The notes: generated from the letters alone by a model not told the origin. DNA of 64,000 nt from Cupriavidus pauculus (GCF_008693385.1 NZ_CP044067.1:1800501-1864500); one strand, 5' to 3'; shown: positions 50,740 through 60,599, counted from the stretch's first letter. Numbers and translations: made by a program.

Positions 50740-53604
50740 TCAGATGCGCACAGTGACCACTTCCTGCATGGGCACCTCGAGTCCCGAGGACAGGATCTCG
50801 CGCAGGCGCGCGAGGCCGACGGGCGGACAGAACAGGAAACCCTGCACGGCGTCGCAACCGTCGTGACGCAGCACGTCGAACTGCGCCTGCGATTCCACAC
50901 CCTCCGCCACCACCTGCAGCTGCAACTGATGACCCAGCGTGATGATGGCCGCCGCCACCGCGCGATCATGGCCCGGTGAGGCCACATCGTCGACGAACGA
51001 CTTGTCGATCTTGAGCTTGCTGATCGGCAGGCGCGTCAGATAGCCAAGCCCCGAATACCCGGTGCCGAAATCGTCGATCGACAACCCCACGCCCAGGTCG
51101 CGGATCTGGCGGAACGTTTCGATCGTGGTATCGCCGCCCTCGACGAGGATGCCCTCGGTCACCTCGATCGTCAGGCAGTCGGGCGGCAGGCCCGCCGCAT
51201 CGAGGCAGCGCATGACGGTCTCCGGGAAGCCCGGCTGGCGCAACTGCAGCGGCGAGATGTTGACCGCGACGTCGAGCTCCCGGTGCAGCTCGTTACGGAG
51301 CGCCTGAATGTCCTGGCATGCCGTCGCCAGAATCCATTCGCCGAGTTCGCCGATGAGGCCGCATTGCTCGGCGATCGGAATGAACTCCGAAGGCTGCATG
51401 ACGCCGCGCTCGGGCGTTTCCCACCCCACCAGCGCTTCCACGCCGATCACATGCCGCGTGCCCACATCGACGATCGGCTGGTACCGCAGATAGAACTCGT
51501 GCTCGGCCAGCGCACGCCGCAGCAGCGCCTCGATCGTAAAGCGCGTGAGCGACGCTTCCGCCATCTCGCTTGCGAAGCGGCGCAACTGCGCGCGCCCGCC
51601 CTGCTTGGCCGCGTACATCGCCGAGTCCGCGGATTTGAGCAGGTCCGTCAGCGAATCGCCGTCTTCCGGATAGATCGCCATGCCCAGCGAGGGCGTGACG
51701 CGCAGCGCCTGTCCCGCGAGCTGGAGCTCTTCCGATACGCGCGCCAGAATCTTGGACGCGGCGAGTTCCGCCTCGCTGTCGTGGCGCAGATCGCCCAGCA
51801 CGACCGCGAATTCGTCGCCGCCCATGCGCGCCACCACGTCGCGGGGGCGCACCGCGCCGCGGATGCGGTCGGCGATCGTGCGCAGCACATCGTCGCCGAC
51901 CGGATGGCCCAGCGATTCGTTGATGTGCTTGAAGTGGTCGAGATCGAGCAGCAGCAGCGCCACGCGGTTGCCCTTGCGACGCGCTTCCTGCAACAGCGTC
52001 TCGGTGCGGTCGTGCAGCTCGGTCCGATTGGGCAGCCCCGTCAGCGCGTCGTGCTGCGCGAGGTGGCGGATGTATTCGTCCACGCGCCGGCGCTCGGTCA
52101 GGTCGTGCGCAATCGCCAGATACCCGCCCTCACCGGGGCGCGCATCCGACATCGCGGTCACCGTCACGTGCACGGGCAGGCGCGAGCTGCCCTTGCGCAG
52201 ATAGGTCGTCTCGCGCTCATCGGCCAGGCCCAGCCGCGGCTTGGCCACCAGCGCGGCCAGCCCAGGCGCGACCAGCGTGCCAAGATCCTGCGACAGGTCG
52301 CGTGCGCGCGCGGCCAGTTCGTCCGGATCGTAGAGACTCGCATACGGCATGCGGCTGACGAGTTCGGCCTCCGTGTACCAGAGCATGCGCAGCCCCGCGC
52401 GATTGATGCTCGTGATCATGCCGGCTTCGTCGAACGTGATCACGCAGAAGGCGGCATGGTCGAGCAGGCGGACGTAGCGCGCCGCGGCCGTTGCCGCATC
52501 GAGTTCGGCCTTGCCCAGCGAGGTGCGCAGACGTTCGTTCTCCTCGAGGCTCGCATCGCGCGCCCGTTCCGCATGCTCGCGCGCATCGCGCCGTTGCCGC
52601 GCCAGCCATCCCGCAAGCCATGCCATGAAGGCCGTGGCCAGCGTCCCCAGCACCAGCACGCGCATGCCGGCCTGGCTGCGGTGCGTGGCTTCGAATGCCG
52701 GGCGCGTGGCGGCGTGCAGCGTCCACATGACACCGCCGAACTGCAGCTGCCGTTCGGCCTCGACCATCGGCTTGCGGCCGTCCGCGCGGCGTTCGCCGTC
52801 GGTGCCTTCGCCCGAAAGCAGGTTCGGCGCCGTCTTCGCGTTGCCTTCATACAGGCTGAGCACGAGCTCGCCCGCGGCGGGGCCGCTTACCCCACGCATG
52901 AGATCGCCCAGGCGCAGCGTCGCATAGACGTAGCCGCTGACCGCTGCGCGGCGTTCGTCGCGCGTGGCGGCGGGCATGCCGGCCGGAAACACCGGTACGT
53001 ACAGCACGGCGCCGCGCTGGTGCGTCTGCGCCTCGACCTCCCGCACTAGCTCCAGACCCTGCGTGAGCGTGGCATGACCGGTGTCGCGCGCATTCTCCAT
53101 GGCCGCACGGCGCGTGGCGTCGCTGAGCATGTCGTAGCCGACCGCGCGCGCGTTGCGCCCCGCGAACGGTTCCACGTAGACGATGGGCGCGTAGAGCGGC
53201 CGCTCGCCGACGGGATGGATCTCGAAGTCGCCGAGACCTTCGGCGCGGATGGCGTCGATGAGCGCCGGTACCTGCTCCGCCGTGACCAGCTTGACGTACC
53301 CGATCGACAGCGTACCCGGGGGCAATTCATCGAACTGCGCCGTATAGACATAGCCGCGCCATTGCGCGCGCGTGGTGGCGGGGTCGGCGGCCATCAGTGC
53401 CGCCGCACCGCGCAGCAGACGCTCGTTCTCTTCCAGCCGTGCACGAATCGCGTCGGCCGTGCGATCGAGCAGCGCCGCGGCGTCCTGCTGGGCGACCTGG
53501 TTTTCGAGCCGTTTGGCCTGCTGCCATGCGCCGCCCGTCAGCAAGGCCCCTCCCGCTGCGACCAGCAGCGCAAGCAACCCAGGCGATAGGAACGGCAATT
53601 TCAT
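50740..53604 (-). CDS. CHASE-PAS-GGDEF-EAL c-di-GMP enzyme
   Basis: 954 residues from the ATG at 53604, which puts a membrane helix at the N-terminus (about 7-25). An extracytosolic CHASE domain follows (about 60-290, with GYVYTAQFDELPPGTLSIGYVK), then a second helix near 313-335, a PAS domain (about 380-510), a GGDEF domain with intact MGGDEFAVVLG, and an EAL domain with VEALVGWETP, the metal-site ENISPLQL-like NISPLQL and DDFGTGYSGLGYL. Both catalytic motifs look intact, so it may make or break c-di-GMP depending on the signal. It is divergent from another diguanylate cyclase gene, 334 bases away. Confidence 0.93.
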   Translation of the reverse strand: MKLPFLSPGLLALLVAAGGALLTGGAWQQAKRLENQVAQQDAAALLDRTADAIRARLEENERLLRGAAALMAADPATTRAQWRGYVYTAQFDELPPGTLSIGYVKLVTAEQVPALIDAIRAEGLGDFEIHPVGERPLYAPIVYVEPFAGRNARAVGYDMLSDATRRAAMENARDTGHATLTQGLELVREVEAQTHQRGAVLYVPVFPAGMPAATRDERRAAVSGYVYATLRLGDLMRGVSGPAAGELVLSLYEGNAKTAPNLLSGEGTDGERRADGRKPMVEAERQLQFGGVMWTLHAATRPAFEATHRSQAGMRVLVLGTLATAFMAWLAGWLARQRRDAREHAERARDASLEENERLRTSLGKAELDAATAAARYVRLLDHAAFCVITFDEAGMITSINRAGLRMLWYTEAELVSRMPYASLYDPDELAARARDLSQDLGTLVAPGLAALVAKPRLGLADERETTYLRKGSSRLPVHVTVTAMSDARPGEGGYLAIAHDLTERRRVDEYIRHLAQHDALTGLPNRTELHDRTETLLQEARRKGNRVALLLLDLDHFKHINESLGHPVGDDVLRTIADRIRGAVRPRDVVARMGGDEFAVVLGDLRHDSEAELAASKILARVSEELQLAGQALRVTPSLGMAIYPEDGDSLTDLLKSADSAMYAAKQGGRAQLRRFASEMAEASLTRFTIEALLRRALAEHEFYLRYQPIVDVGTRHVIGVEALVGWETPERGVMQPSEFIPIAEQCGLIGELGEWILATACQDIQALRNELHRELDVAVNISPLQLRQPGFPETVMRCLDAAGLPPDCLTIEVTEGILVEGGDTTIETFRQIRDLGVGLSIDDFGTGYSGLGYLTRLPISKLKIDKSFVDDVASPGHDRAVAAAIITLGHQLQLQVVAEGVESQAQFDVLRHDGCDAVQGFLFCPPVGLARLREILSSGLEVPMQEVVTVRI

Positions 53605-53938
53605 GGCAGGACAAATAAAGGCGGCGGGCGGACATGCCGGCGACGGCGGGGCGCGCGGCAGCGCGCCCGACACCGCGGGCCCGGCTTATCCAGGGGGCCC
53701 GACGCGACGGCGCACTATACCTTGCCGCCTCAAACGCTGACAGTGCCGCGCCGCACACAGGTCACATTGGCGCCACACCGCGCGGAGACCCGCATGGCGG
53801 GCTTGCCAAATCCCGGCTTGTCAAACCCCTGCTTCCCCGGCTGACCGAGTCCCATGCAGCGTGCTACCGTGGTGGCTGGCTTGCCACCCGGAACGACATT
53901 TGCATCCCTCCGGGCAGCCCCGTGTTCCGTTTTGCCTT
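53605..53938. other. Divergent promoter region of the c-di-GMP genes
   Basis: 334 bases with no recognisable gene. A GC-rich hairpin GGGCGCGC/GCGCGCCC lies at about 53650-53669, 45 bases upstream of the CHASE-protein start. Nothing else stands out. Confidence 0.5.
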
Positions 53939-55924
53939 ATGCCTCGTTTATTGCCGTCGCTGAAAACGCGGATCGCACTGATGGCGGCGGCTCTCGTCGC
54001 CGTGTTCGGAGCTGGGATTGTCCTCGGCTCGCTTTATTACGCCCATCGGGATCTGCGCGAGGCACTTCAGAACCAGCAGGATTCGATCGTCAAGCTCACT
54101 GCCGATCAGCTCGATACGGCCATGGACGACCGCATCCTGCTGCTCAGCCACCTGACACCGCAACTGCGCGACAACCTCGCCACCAGCCCCACGCAACCGG
54201 CCGCCGTGCTGGGTCCGAAACTGCTGCAAACGCTGCAGCGCTCGATCCCGATTCCCACGGCGTTCAACGCACTGATGGTCGCCGACGCGGGCGGTCATGT
54301 GCTGACGGCGCTCAACGTGCCGGTAGAGGTTTCCGACCGCAGCTACTTCCGTGAAGCCGCACGCACGCTGTCGCCGGTAGTCACCGCGCCCATTCGCGCG
54401 CGCGTCTCCGGGACGATCGGCGTGCTCGTGGCGGTGCCCGTACTGTCGGACGCGAGCGCGTTCCTCGGCATAGCGGGTGGCTGGCTCGATCTTTCCAGTT
54501 CGAACTTTCTGGTGGAACTGTCGCATGTGCGGCTCGGCAACACGGGCTTCTATTGCCTGGTCTCGTCGGGACCGGACCCCGTCTACGTGCAGCATCCGGA
54601 TGCCGCCCAGCGCCAGCAGCCCGCGCGGGCGGTCGGCGATACCTGCGGCGTGGACGACAACGGCTCCTGGCTCGAATTCCTGACGCCGACGCGGCCCGTC
54701 ATCGCGCGCTACCTGATGGCAACCACGGGCTGGGAGCTCGTGGCCGTCCTGCCCGCCAAGGAAGCCTTCGCGCCGCTGAAGCAGATGCAGCAACGCTTCG
54801 TGCTGTTGTCCGGCCTCGCGCTCGTGGTCGCGGCCGCCCTCCTGTGGCTGGTCATCCGGCGGCTGCTCGCGCCGCTGTCGCGCCTGCACCAGGTGGTGCG
54901 CGACAGCGCCGGCGACGCGTCGGCGTTCGAACGGCTGCCGCCTCGCCCGCATCGCGACGAAATCGGCGACGTCACGCGCGCGTTCGTCCGGCTGATGCGC
55001 GATGTCCGCCAGCGCGGCCTGCTGCTGGCCCGGAGCGAGCGCCGGCTGCGCGCGGTCACCGATACGCTGCCGGCACTGCTGGCGTTCATCGACATGGACG
55101 AACGCTACGTCTTCAACAACATCGCCTACGAGCGCGTCTATGGCATGCCCGTGGAACAAATCCGCGGCAAGACCGTGCGGGAGCTGCTCGGGGAGGCCCG
55201 CTACGCGCGCGCGCGGCCGCACCTGCAACGCGCGCTCGCCGGCCATATCGTCAGCTTCGACGCCGAGTATGAAGATCCGCAGCCGCACTGGATGGAAATG
55301 ACGTATCGCCCCGAATGGAGCGAAGACGGCAGTCAGGTGGTCGGCGTGCATATCCACGCGCAGGACATCACGGAGCGCAAGCTGGAAACGTTGCGGTTGT
55401 CGCGCATGTCGCAGACCGATCATCTGACGCAGCTGTTCAACCGCAGCGCATTCGAGTCGCATCTGCACGCGGCCATGTCGCGCTGCCGCGACGACGGGCG
55501 GCTGATGGCACTACTGTTCCTCGATATGGACCGGTTCAAGGCCGTCAACGACCAGCACGGCCATGCGGTCGGCGATCTGCTGCTGCAGGCGTTCGCACTG
55601 CGGCTGCGGCGCTGCGTGCGGGATGCCGACGTGGTCTCGCGCCTCGGCGGCGACGAATTCGCGGTGATTCTGGAGAACATCGAGAGCGCCGCCAGCGCGC
55701 GCGGCGTGGCGGAGTCGATCCTCGAAGCCGTGGCGCGCGGCTTCCATTTCGACGGCGTCCCGACCGATGTCGATGTCAGTATCGGCATCGCGCTGTTCCA
55801 GGGCGGCGCGATGACCGAGGACGCGCTGATGCGCAGCGCGGACGTGCTGCTCTATCGCGCCAAGACGCAGGGGCGCGGCCGCTACGAGATTGGCCCGTCG
55901 GAGCTGCTCGAGGCGGAGCTCTAA
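53939..55924 (+). CDS. Cache-HAMP-PAS-GGDEF diguanylate cyclase
   Basis: 661 residues from the ATG at 53939. Membrane helix at about 11-35, a double-Cache-type periplasmic sensor (about 40-280, with NALMVADAGGHVL and SDRSYFREAARTLSPVV), a second helix near 286-310, a HAMP linker, a PAS domain (about 375-490: LPALLAFIDMDERYVFNN) and a C-terminal GGDEF domain (about 500-655) with DMDRFKAVNDQHGHAVGD and intact RLGGDEFAVIL. No EAL domain. It should synthesise c-di-GMP in response to a small periplasmic ligand. No RxxD inhibitory site was checked with certainty. It is divergent from the CHASE-GGDEF-EAL gene. Confidence 0.93.
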   Translation: MPRLLPSLKTRIALMAAALVAVFGAGIVLGSLYYAHRDLREALQNQQDSIVKLTADQLDTAMDDRILLLSHLTPQLRDNLATSPTQPAAVLGPKLLQTLQRSIPIPTAFNALMVADAGGHVLTALNVPVEVSDRSYFREAARTLSPVVTAPIRARVSGTIGVLVAVPVLSDASAFLGIAGGWLDLSSSNFLVELSHVRLGNTGFYCLVSSGPDPVYVQHPDAAQRQQPARAVGDTCGVDDNGSWLEFLTPTRPVIARYLMATTGWELVAVLPAKEAFAPLKQMQQRFVLLSGLALVVAAALLWLVIRRLLAPLSRLHQVVRDSAGDASAFERLPPRPHRDEIGDVTRAFVRLMRDVRQRGLLLARSERRLRAVTDTLPALLAFIDMDERYVFNNIAYERVYGMPVEQIRGKTVRELLGEARYARARPHLQRALAGHIVSFDAEYEDPQPHWMEMTYRPEWSEDGSQVVGVHIHAQDITERKLETLRLSRMSQTDHLTQLFNRSAFESHLHAAMSRCRDDGRLMALLFLDMDRFKAVNDQHGHAVGDLLLQAFALRLRRCVRDADVVSRLGGDEFAVILENIESAASARGVAESILEAVARGFHFDGVPTDVDVSIGIALFQGGAMTEDALMRSADVLLYRAKTQGRGRYEIGPSELLEAEL

Positions 55925-55984
55925 CCAGCTTTCAGCGCCGAAAGCTGGCCGGGCCGATGTTGCCGCGGCGGTCCTCGGCAGCCT

Positions 55985-56356
55985 TCAGTGCGGGGTGGAC
56001 TTGTCCGAAGCGTCCGATGCCTGCGGGGCGGTTGCATCGAACGCGACATGCGTGCCGTCGGCATGCTGGTAGCCGAGCTTGGTGCCTTCTCCCATCATCT
56101 TCTCGTAGGCCAGCATCGCTTCGGCCACGGCCTTCGACTCGCCCTTGAAAACGAGTACGTCGTTGCCGCAGTTCGGACATTGCCCACCGAAGATCGCGTC
56201 GATGCCACGCAGGCCCGGCGCCTCGAGCGCCTCGAATTCCTTGAATGCCGTCTTGCACGCGCCGCAGACAAGTTGCTGCGGCCGCAGCGCGTCCACGCGC
56301 GCCTGTGCCTGTTGCGCCCGCTCTTCGGGCGTCCCGCGCCGCTTTGCTTCACCCAT
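55985..56356 (-). CDS. Zinc-ribbon hypothetical protein
   Basis: 123 residues from the ATG at 56356 (an upstream start would add 15 poor residues). The N-terminus MGEAKRRGTPEERAQQAQ is basic and helical. A CGAC ... CPNCG pair (about residues 31-34 and 60-64) makes a zinc ribbon interrupted by a short helix. The C-terminal third is variable and polar. It resembles conserved beta-proteobacterial hypothetical proteins, and the MGEAKRR start is shared by several SEC-C-like and zinc-ribbon proteins. No function is assigned. Confidence 0.7.
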   Translation of the reverse strand: MGEAKRRGTPEERAQQAQARVDALRPQQLVCGACKTAFKEFEALEAPGLRGIDAIFGGQCPNCGNDVLVFKGESKAVAEAMLAYEKMMGEGTKLGYQHADGTHVAFDATAPQASDASDKSTPH

Positions 56357-56600
56357 GATAACTATCCTTATCTGCGGCTGACTCGCGCCAAACCCTACCA
56401 ATATTCATTGAACGCCCACGATCTCGATCGATGTGCGTTCCCTCGGAGCGCGTGCGCCGTTGCTTACGTACGGCGGTGCGTCATTGTAGCGCCGCCCTGC
56501 GTATAACGCGGCGCAACGCCACCCCGGCTGCTATTGTGAAAGCAGGCGGTCCGGTGGTTCTGCCTGCCTGACGGCCTCTCACCCCCAAGGAGAATTCCCG

Positions 56601-56951
56601 ATGATCCGTCCCTCAGTGCAGGAAAACTTCAGCCGTTATGCCGCATGCATCGATGCCTGCAATGCCTGCGCGGCCGCGTGTCTCAAGTGCGCGGCGGCGT
56701 GCCTCGAAGAACCTGACGTGCGCAAGATGACGCGTTGCATCGCGCTCGACATGGACTGCGCGGGCATCTGCGCGCTTGCCGCCTCGTATATGCTGCGCAA
56801 CAGCGAATTCGCGCCCCTCGTCTGCGAGGACTGCGCCGAGATCTGCAAATGGTGCAAGGAAGAGTGCGAGCATCACGATGCCTGGCACTGCCAGGAATGC
56901 GCGAAGGCCTGCGCGGCATGCATGGATGCCTGCCTCAAGATGACCGCCTGA
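56601..56951 (+). CDS. Four-helix-bundle copper-storage protein (Csp3/DUF326-like)
   Basis: 116 residues with 19 cysteines, mostly in CxxxC or CxxC pairs along predicted helices (Cys 16, 20, 23, 27, 30, 34, 46, 53, 57, 75, 78, 82, 85, 89, 97, 100, 104, 107 and 111). This is the pattern of Csp proteins, which store many Cu(I) ions inside a four-helix bundle. There is no signal peptide, so the cytosolic Csp3 type is expected. It has a good AAGGAGAA ribosome site and stands alone. No copper regulator or efflux gene is adjacent, and no CueR-type promoter was found with confidence. Confidence 0.88.
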   Translation: MIRPSVQENFSRYAACIDACNACAAACLKCAAACLEEPDVRKMTRCIALDMDCAGICALAASYMLRNSEFAPLVCEDCAEICKWCKEECEHHDAWHCQECAKACAACMDACLKMTA

Positions 56952-57102
56952 GCATGACATGCGCATGACACGCCGGTAGAAGACCCCGCGCGCAATGCGC
57001 ATGAAGCCGACAGGGGCATCGGCGTGTTTCACGACGATTGGCGGACAACGCGGATATTCTAGAGGGCTCTGTCGCCCCTTTTCCTGAATCAGGAGTCCGC
57101 GC

Positions 57103-58518
57103 ATGTCCGACAAGTCACCGTCCACCCAGACGTCCACCCGCATCGAGAAAGACAGCCTGGGAGATGTTCCCGTCCCGGCCGATCACCTGTGGGGGGCCCA
57201 GACCGAGCGTTCACGGCAAAACTTCCGTATCGGCATCGAGAAGATGCCTCCCTCGCTGATCGAGGCGTTCGCCATTCTCAAGCTTTGCGCGGCCCGCGCC
57301 AACCGCGAACTCGGCGTACTCAAGCCGGAGCTCGCCGACGCGATCGAGCGCGCCGCCGAGGAAGTCATCGGCGGCAAGTGGCCGGACGAGTTTCCGCTGT
57401 CCGTCTGGCAGACCGGCTCCGGAACGCAGACCAACATGAACCTCAACGAGGTCATCGCCAACCGCGCGATCCAGATGCTCGGCGGCGAAGTCGGCAGCAA
57501 GAAGCCCGTGCATCCGAACGACCACGTGAACGCGAGCCAGTCGTCCAACGACAGCTTTCCCACCGCGATGCATATCGCCGCGACACGCGCGATCCAGCAG
57601 AAGCTGCTGCCCGCGCTGGAAATGCTGCAGCAGACGTTCGCGCGCAAGGTCCATGCGTTCTCCGATATCGTCAAGGTCGGCCGCACCCATCTGCAGGACG
57701 CGGTCCCGCTGACGCTCGGCCAGGAATTCTCGGGTTACATGACGCAGGTCGCCGACGCGCAGTCGCGGCTGCAGCAGGCGATGCTGCGCGCCATGCCCGT
57801 GCCGCAGGGGGGCACCGCGGTGGGTACGGGCCTCAATTCGCCCGACGGTTTCGCCGCCGCGTTCGCGCGCGCGCTCGCGGGCTACACGGGCCTGCCGTTC
57901 GAACCGGCACCGAACCGCTACGCATTGCAGGCCTCGCATGACGCACTGGCCGATCTGTCGGGCGCGCTCAACACCACGGCGTCGTCGTTCCTCAAGATCG
58001 CGAAAGACTTCATGCTGCTGGGTTCGGGCCCGCGCGCGGGCTTTGCCGAACTGATCCTCCCCGCGAACGAGCCGGGCTCGTCGATCATGCCGGGCAAGGT
58101 CAATCCCACGCAGGCGGAGGCGCTCGCCATGGTGTGTTGCCGCGTCATCGGCAATCACACCACCGTGACGTTCGCGAACGGCCTCGGCACGCTCGAGCTC
58201 AACGCGTACAAACCCGTCATCATCTACAGCCTGCTGCAGTCGGTCACGCTGCTTGCCGATGCGGCCGCGAGCTTCGCCGAGCATATGGTCGAAGGGGTCG
58301 AGCCCGATCGCGCGCGCATCCAGGAGTTGCTCGAACGCTCGCTGATGTCTGTGACCGCGCTGAATCCGCATATCGGCTATGACAAGGCCGCCGACATCGC
58401 CAAGCTCGCCGTGAAGAAGAACCTTTCGCTGCGCGAAGCCGCGATCGCGTCGAGCCACGTGACCGAGGAACAGTTCGGCCAGTGGATCGACTTCAAGGGC
58501 ATGACGAAAGAAGTCTGA
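57103..58518 (+). CDS. fumC: Class II fumarate hydratase
   Basis: 471 residues, the normal FumC length. Superfamily signature GSSIMPGKVNPTQAEAL holds the catalytic Ser loop. SGTQTNMNLNEV-like GSGTQTNMNLNEVIANRA, HPNDHVNASQSSNDSFPTAMH and GRTHLQDAVPLTLGQEFSGY are the other active-site regions. It is the oxygen-stable, iron-free TCA-cycle enzyme. A class I type is encoded at 8118, so this is likely the housekeeping or stress-tolerant fumarase. It ends 3 bases before the convergent OPT gene. Confidence 0.97.
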   Translation: MSDKSPSTQTSTRIEKDSLGDVPVPADHLWGAQTERSRQNFRIGIEKMPPSLIEAFAILKLCAARANRELGVLKPELADAIERAAEEVIGGKWPDEFPLSVWQTGSGTQTNMNLNEVIANRAIQMLGGEVGSKKPVHPNDHVNASQSSNDSFPTAMHIAATRAIQQKLLPALEMLQQTFARKVHAFSDIVKVGRTHLQDAVPLTLGQEFSGYMTQVADAQSRLQQAMLRAMPVPQGGTAVGTGLNSPDGFAAAFARALAGYTGLPFEPAPNRYALQASHDALADLSGALNTTASSFLKIAKDFMLLGSGPRAGFAELILPANEPGSSIMPGKVNPTQAEALAMVCCRVIGNHTTVTFANGLGTLELNAYKPVIIYSLLQSVTLLADAAASFAEHMVEGVEPDRARIQELLERSLMSVTALNPHIGYDKAADIAKLAVKKNLSLREAAIASSHVTEEQFGQWIDFKGMTKEV

Positions 58519-58521
58519 GGT

Positions 58522-60357
58522 CTAGCCGCCCAGCGCGGCGGCCAGACCTGCCAGCCCGATCGCCAGCGCGGCCAGCGCGTCGCCGGCGATCAGGCCACCG
58601 CCTACGAGCGAGGTCGTCGTCATGTCCTCCGGCAGCGCGACACGCTCGCCACTGTCCGCGCGCTTCGAGGCGCGATGGTCGGCGAGGCTCGCGAGCACGC
58701 CGCCCGCCGCCATCCAGGCGGCCGCGGGCAGATTGACGAAGCCGCCGAACGATGACGCGTACGGAGAGGGCAGGATGGCGGCGTCCAGCAGGAAGTCGCC
58801 AATCTTTCCCGAGCGGCGCGCGGCCACGAACCGCCGCCAGCGCGCCGATGCGCGAATCGCCTTGCGCAGGATCTCGGTCACGAGCCCGATCGCAAGGCCG
58901 ATCCATACGGCCAGCCGCTGATACGGCCGGTCTTCGGTCATGCTGCGCAGCGCGCCGACGATCTTGTACGTCATGGCCGAGGTCCAGCGCGCGGGCTGCT
59001 GATCGGCCGGCAGCACGGTCTGGTCGAGCCGCAGCACGGGATACGCGCCCATGAACAGGCGCGCGAGCCAGACCGCGAGCAGCGCGCCGACCACGATGCC
59101 CGCCACCTGATAGCCGAACTGGATCACGCGGTCCGTGCCGAGCCGCCAGCCGGTCGAGCGATCCTGCTGCATGTCGGACGCGACCGAGGTGGATACCAGT
59201 AGGACCGTGGCCGCGATCAGGCCCACGTGCGGCTGGTGCAGTCCCATGGCCGCCATCAGGATCACGGTCAGCACGAACGCCGACGAGATCGGGTTCTGAT
59301 CGACCATGCCGACCGAGATACCGTTGACGAGCGCGAACAGCAGCACCAGCAGCACCGCCATCAGCTGGTAGCCGAGCGGCTGACCGAACCAGACCATGCC
59401 CGCCACGACCACGGCGAGGCCCCACACGACGACCCATGGCACGACCCACGTCAGGGACGGCGATGTCCGCGAGGCCGCATGCGCCGCCAGATCGGGCGGT
59501 GGCCCGCTGCGCGAGCGCCATGCGCGGGCCAGCAGCAGCGACACATCGACTGCCGCGGCGCCCATGATCATGCCAAGCGCAATCAGGAACGTGATCTTGC
59601 GATAGGGATCGCCGGGCGCAAGCCACCCGATCGATACGAAGAACGGCGTCAGCAGCCAGCCCGCGAGCCCGCCGACGAGCGCCGCCAGGCCGATGCGCGC
59701 GCCGACGATCATGCCCGCGCCGAACGTCGAGGCGGACAGGTCGATCGCGCCGAGGAACGCCACACGCGATGCGCCGATGCCGCACAACACGCCCAGCCCC
59801 ATTCCGCCCGCGAGCCGCGCGATCGAGCGCCGCAACAGCACGGGATCGGTCAGCGCGCGCAGGATATTGGCCACCGCGAGTCCCGACGGAAAGGTCAGCT
59901 GCATGCGGTCCACGAGCAACGGGGTGTAGAGCATGCCCACGCCGACACCATACATGCCGATGCACAGCATGTAGGCCACCAGCTGCCAGAGCGGCGGCTC
60001 GGCCAGACCCATCCACCCCATCGCCTGGATGATCACCGCCATGCCGCCCATGCCCGCCACCGACGCGGCGGCTGTCTGGATGTAATTCGCGCCGTGGCGG
60101 CCGGCCGCGCCATATCCGACGGTCACCGCGGAGCCGAGAATGCCGGCAAGCACCTGCCCGCCGACGAAGAACCCGAGCGAGAAGTTCATATACGCCGCCG
60201 CCACGCTGCCGAGCGGCCCGAGCACGAGCATGCCCGCGGCGCCCAGCAGCAGGTGATAGCGCCAGCTATCGGGCGCGGGCAGCCAGCGCCAGCGGCCCGC
60301 GTCGGGCGGGGGCGCGACCGGCGATGGCGGAGCGGGAGGCAGCGGCGTCGAGGACAT
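58522..60357 (-). CDS. OPT-family transporter
   Basis: 611 residues from the ATG at 60357. A proline-rich cytoplasmic N-terminus (about 1-35) is followed by many hydrophobic helices over the whole length. NYIQTAAASVAGMGGM and QLTFPSGLAVANILRAL match the bacterial oligopeptide/metal-chelate transporter (OPT/YSL) family, as do the duplicated halves and the SVASDMQQDRSTGWRLG motif. Substrates in the family are small peptides, glutathione or metal chelates, and this one is unknown. The promoter region carries two copies of the 17-base repeat. Confidence 0.88.
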   Translation of the reverse strand: MSSTPLPPAPPSPVAPPPDAGRWRWLPAPDSWRYHLLLGAAGMLVLGPLGSVAAAYMNFSLGFFVGGQVLAGILGSAVTVGYGAAGRHGANYIQTAAASVAGMGGMAVIIQAMGWMGLAEPPLWQLVAYMLCIGMYGVGVGMLYTPLLVDRMQLTFPSGLAVANILRALTDPVLLRRSIARLAGGMGLGVLCGIGASRVAFLGAIDLSASTFGAGMIVGARIGLAALVGGLAGWLLTPFFVSIGWLAPGDPYRKITFLIALGMIMGAAAVDVSLLLARAWRSRSGPPPDLAAHAASRTSPSLTWVVPWVVVWGLAVVVAGMVWFGQPLGYQLMAVLLVLLFALVNGISVGMVDQNPISSAFVLTVILMAAMGLHQPHVGLIAATVLLVSTSVASDMQQDRSTGWRLGTDRVIQFGYQVAGIVVGALLAVWLARLFMGAYPVLRLDQTVLPADQQPARWTSAMTYKIVGALRSMTEDRPYQRLAVWIGLAIGLVTEILRKAIRASARWRRFVAARRSGKIGDFLLDAAILPSPYASSFGGFVNLPAAAWMAAGGVLASLADHRASKRADSGERVALPEDMTTTSLVGGGLIAGDALAALAIGLAGLAAALGG

Positions 60358-60421
60358 GCCCGCAAGCCTAGCGCGTCGGGCGCGCTTGCGATAGGCCGGC
60401 GCGGCCAAAGTGGGCCCGTAA

Positions 60422-60438
60422 GCGTACCCGTTTCTGCG
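60422..60438 (+). repeat. Dispersed 17-base repeat, copy 2
   Basis: GCGTACCCGTTTCTGCG, 65 bases upstream of the OPT start and 46 bases before copy 3, in the same orientation. Confidence 0.85.
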
Positions 60439-60467
60439 TGGGCTTTTCGCGCGCCATCCGTGGCGAT

Positions 60468-60484
60468 GCGTACCCGTTTCTGCG
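60468..60484 (+). repeat. Dispersed 17-base repeat, copy 3
   Basis: GCGTACCCGTTTCTGCG followed by TG as in copies 1 and 2. It lies between the divergent OPT and 2-hydroxyacid dehydrogenase genes. Confidence 0.85.
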
Positions 60485-60599
60485 TGCCATCAACCGGTCG
60501 ATAATCGGGCAGCTATCACACGTCCGACAAGCATCTTCATCGTCGGAAGGCTAGAATGGCGCGTCAGTTTTTCTTCCCATCGCCTCGCCCCTGCCCGTC

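Noticed and set aside
53650..53669. GC-rich hairpin as a terminator
   Set aside because: There is no T tract on either strand, and it is in a promoter region between divergent genes.
60422..60484. parS or KOPS chromosome-maintenance sites
   Set aside because: The 17-mer is neither palindromic nor similar to the GTTTCAC-type parS or GGGNAGGG KOPS sequences.
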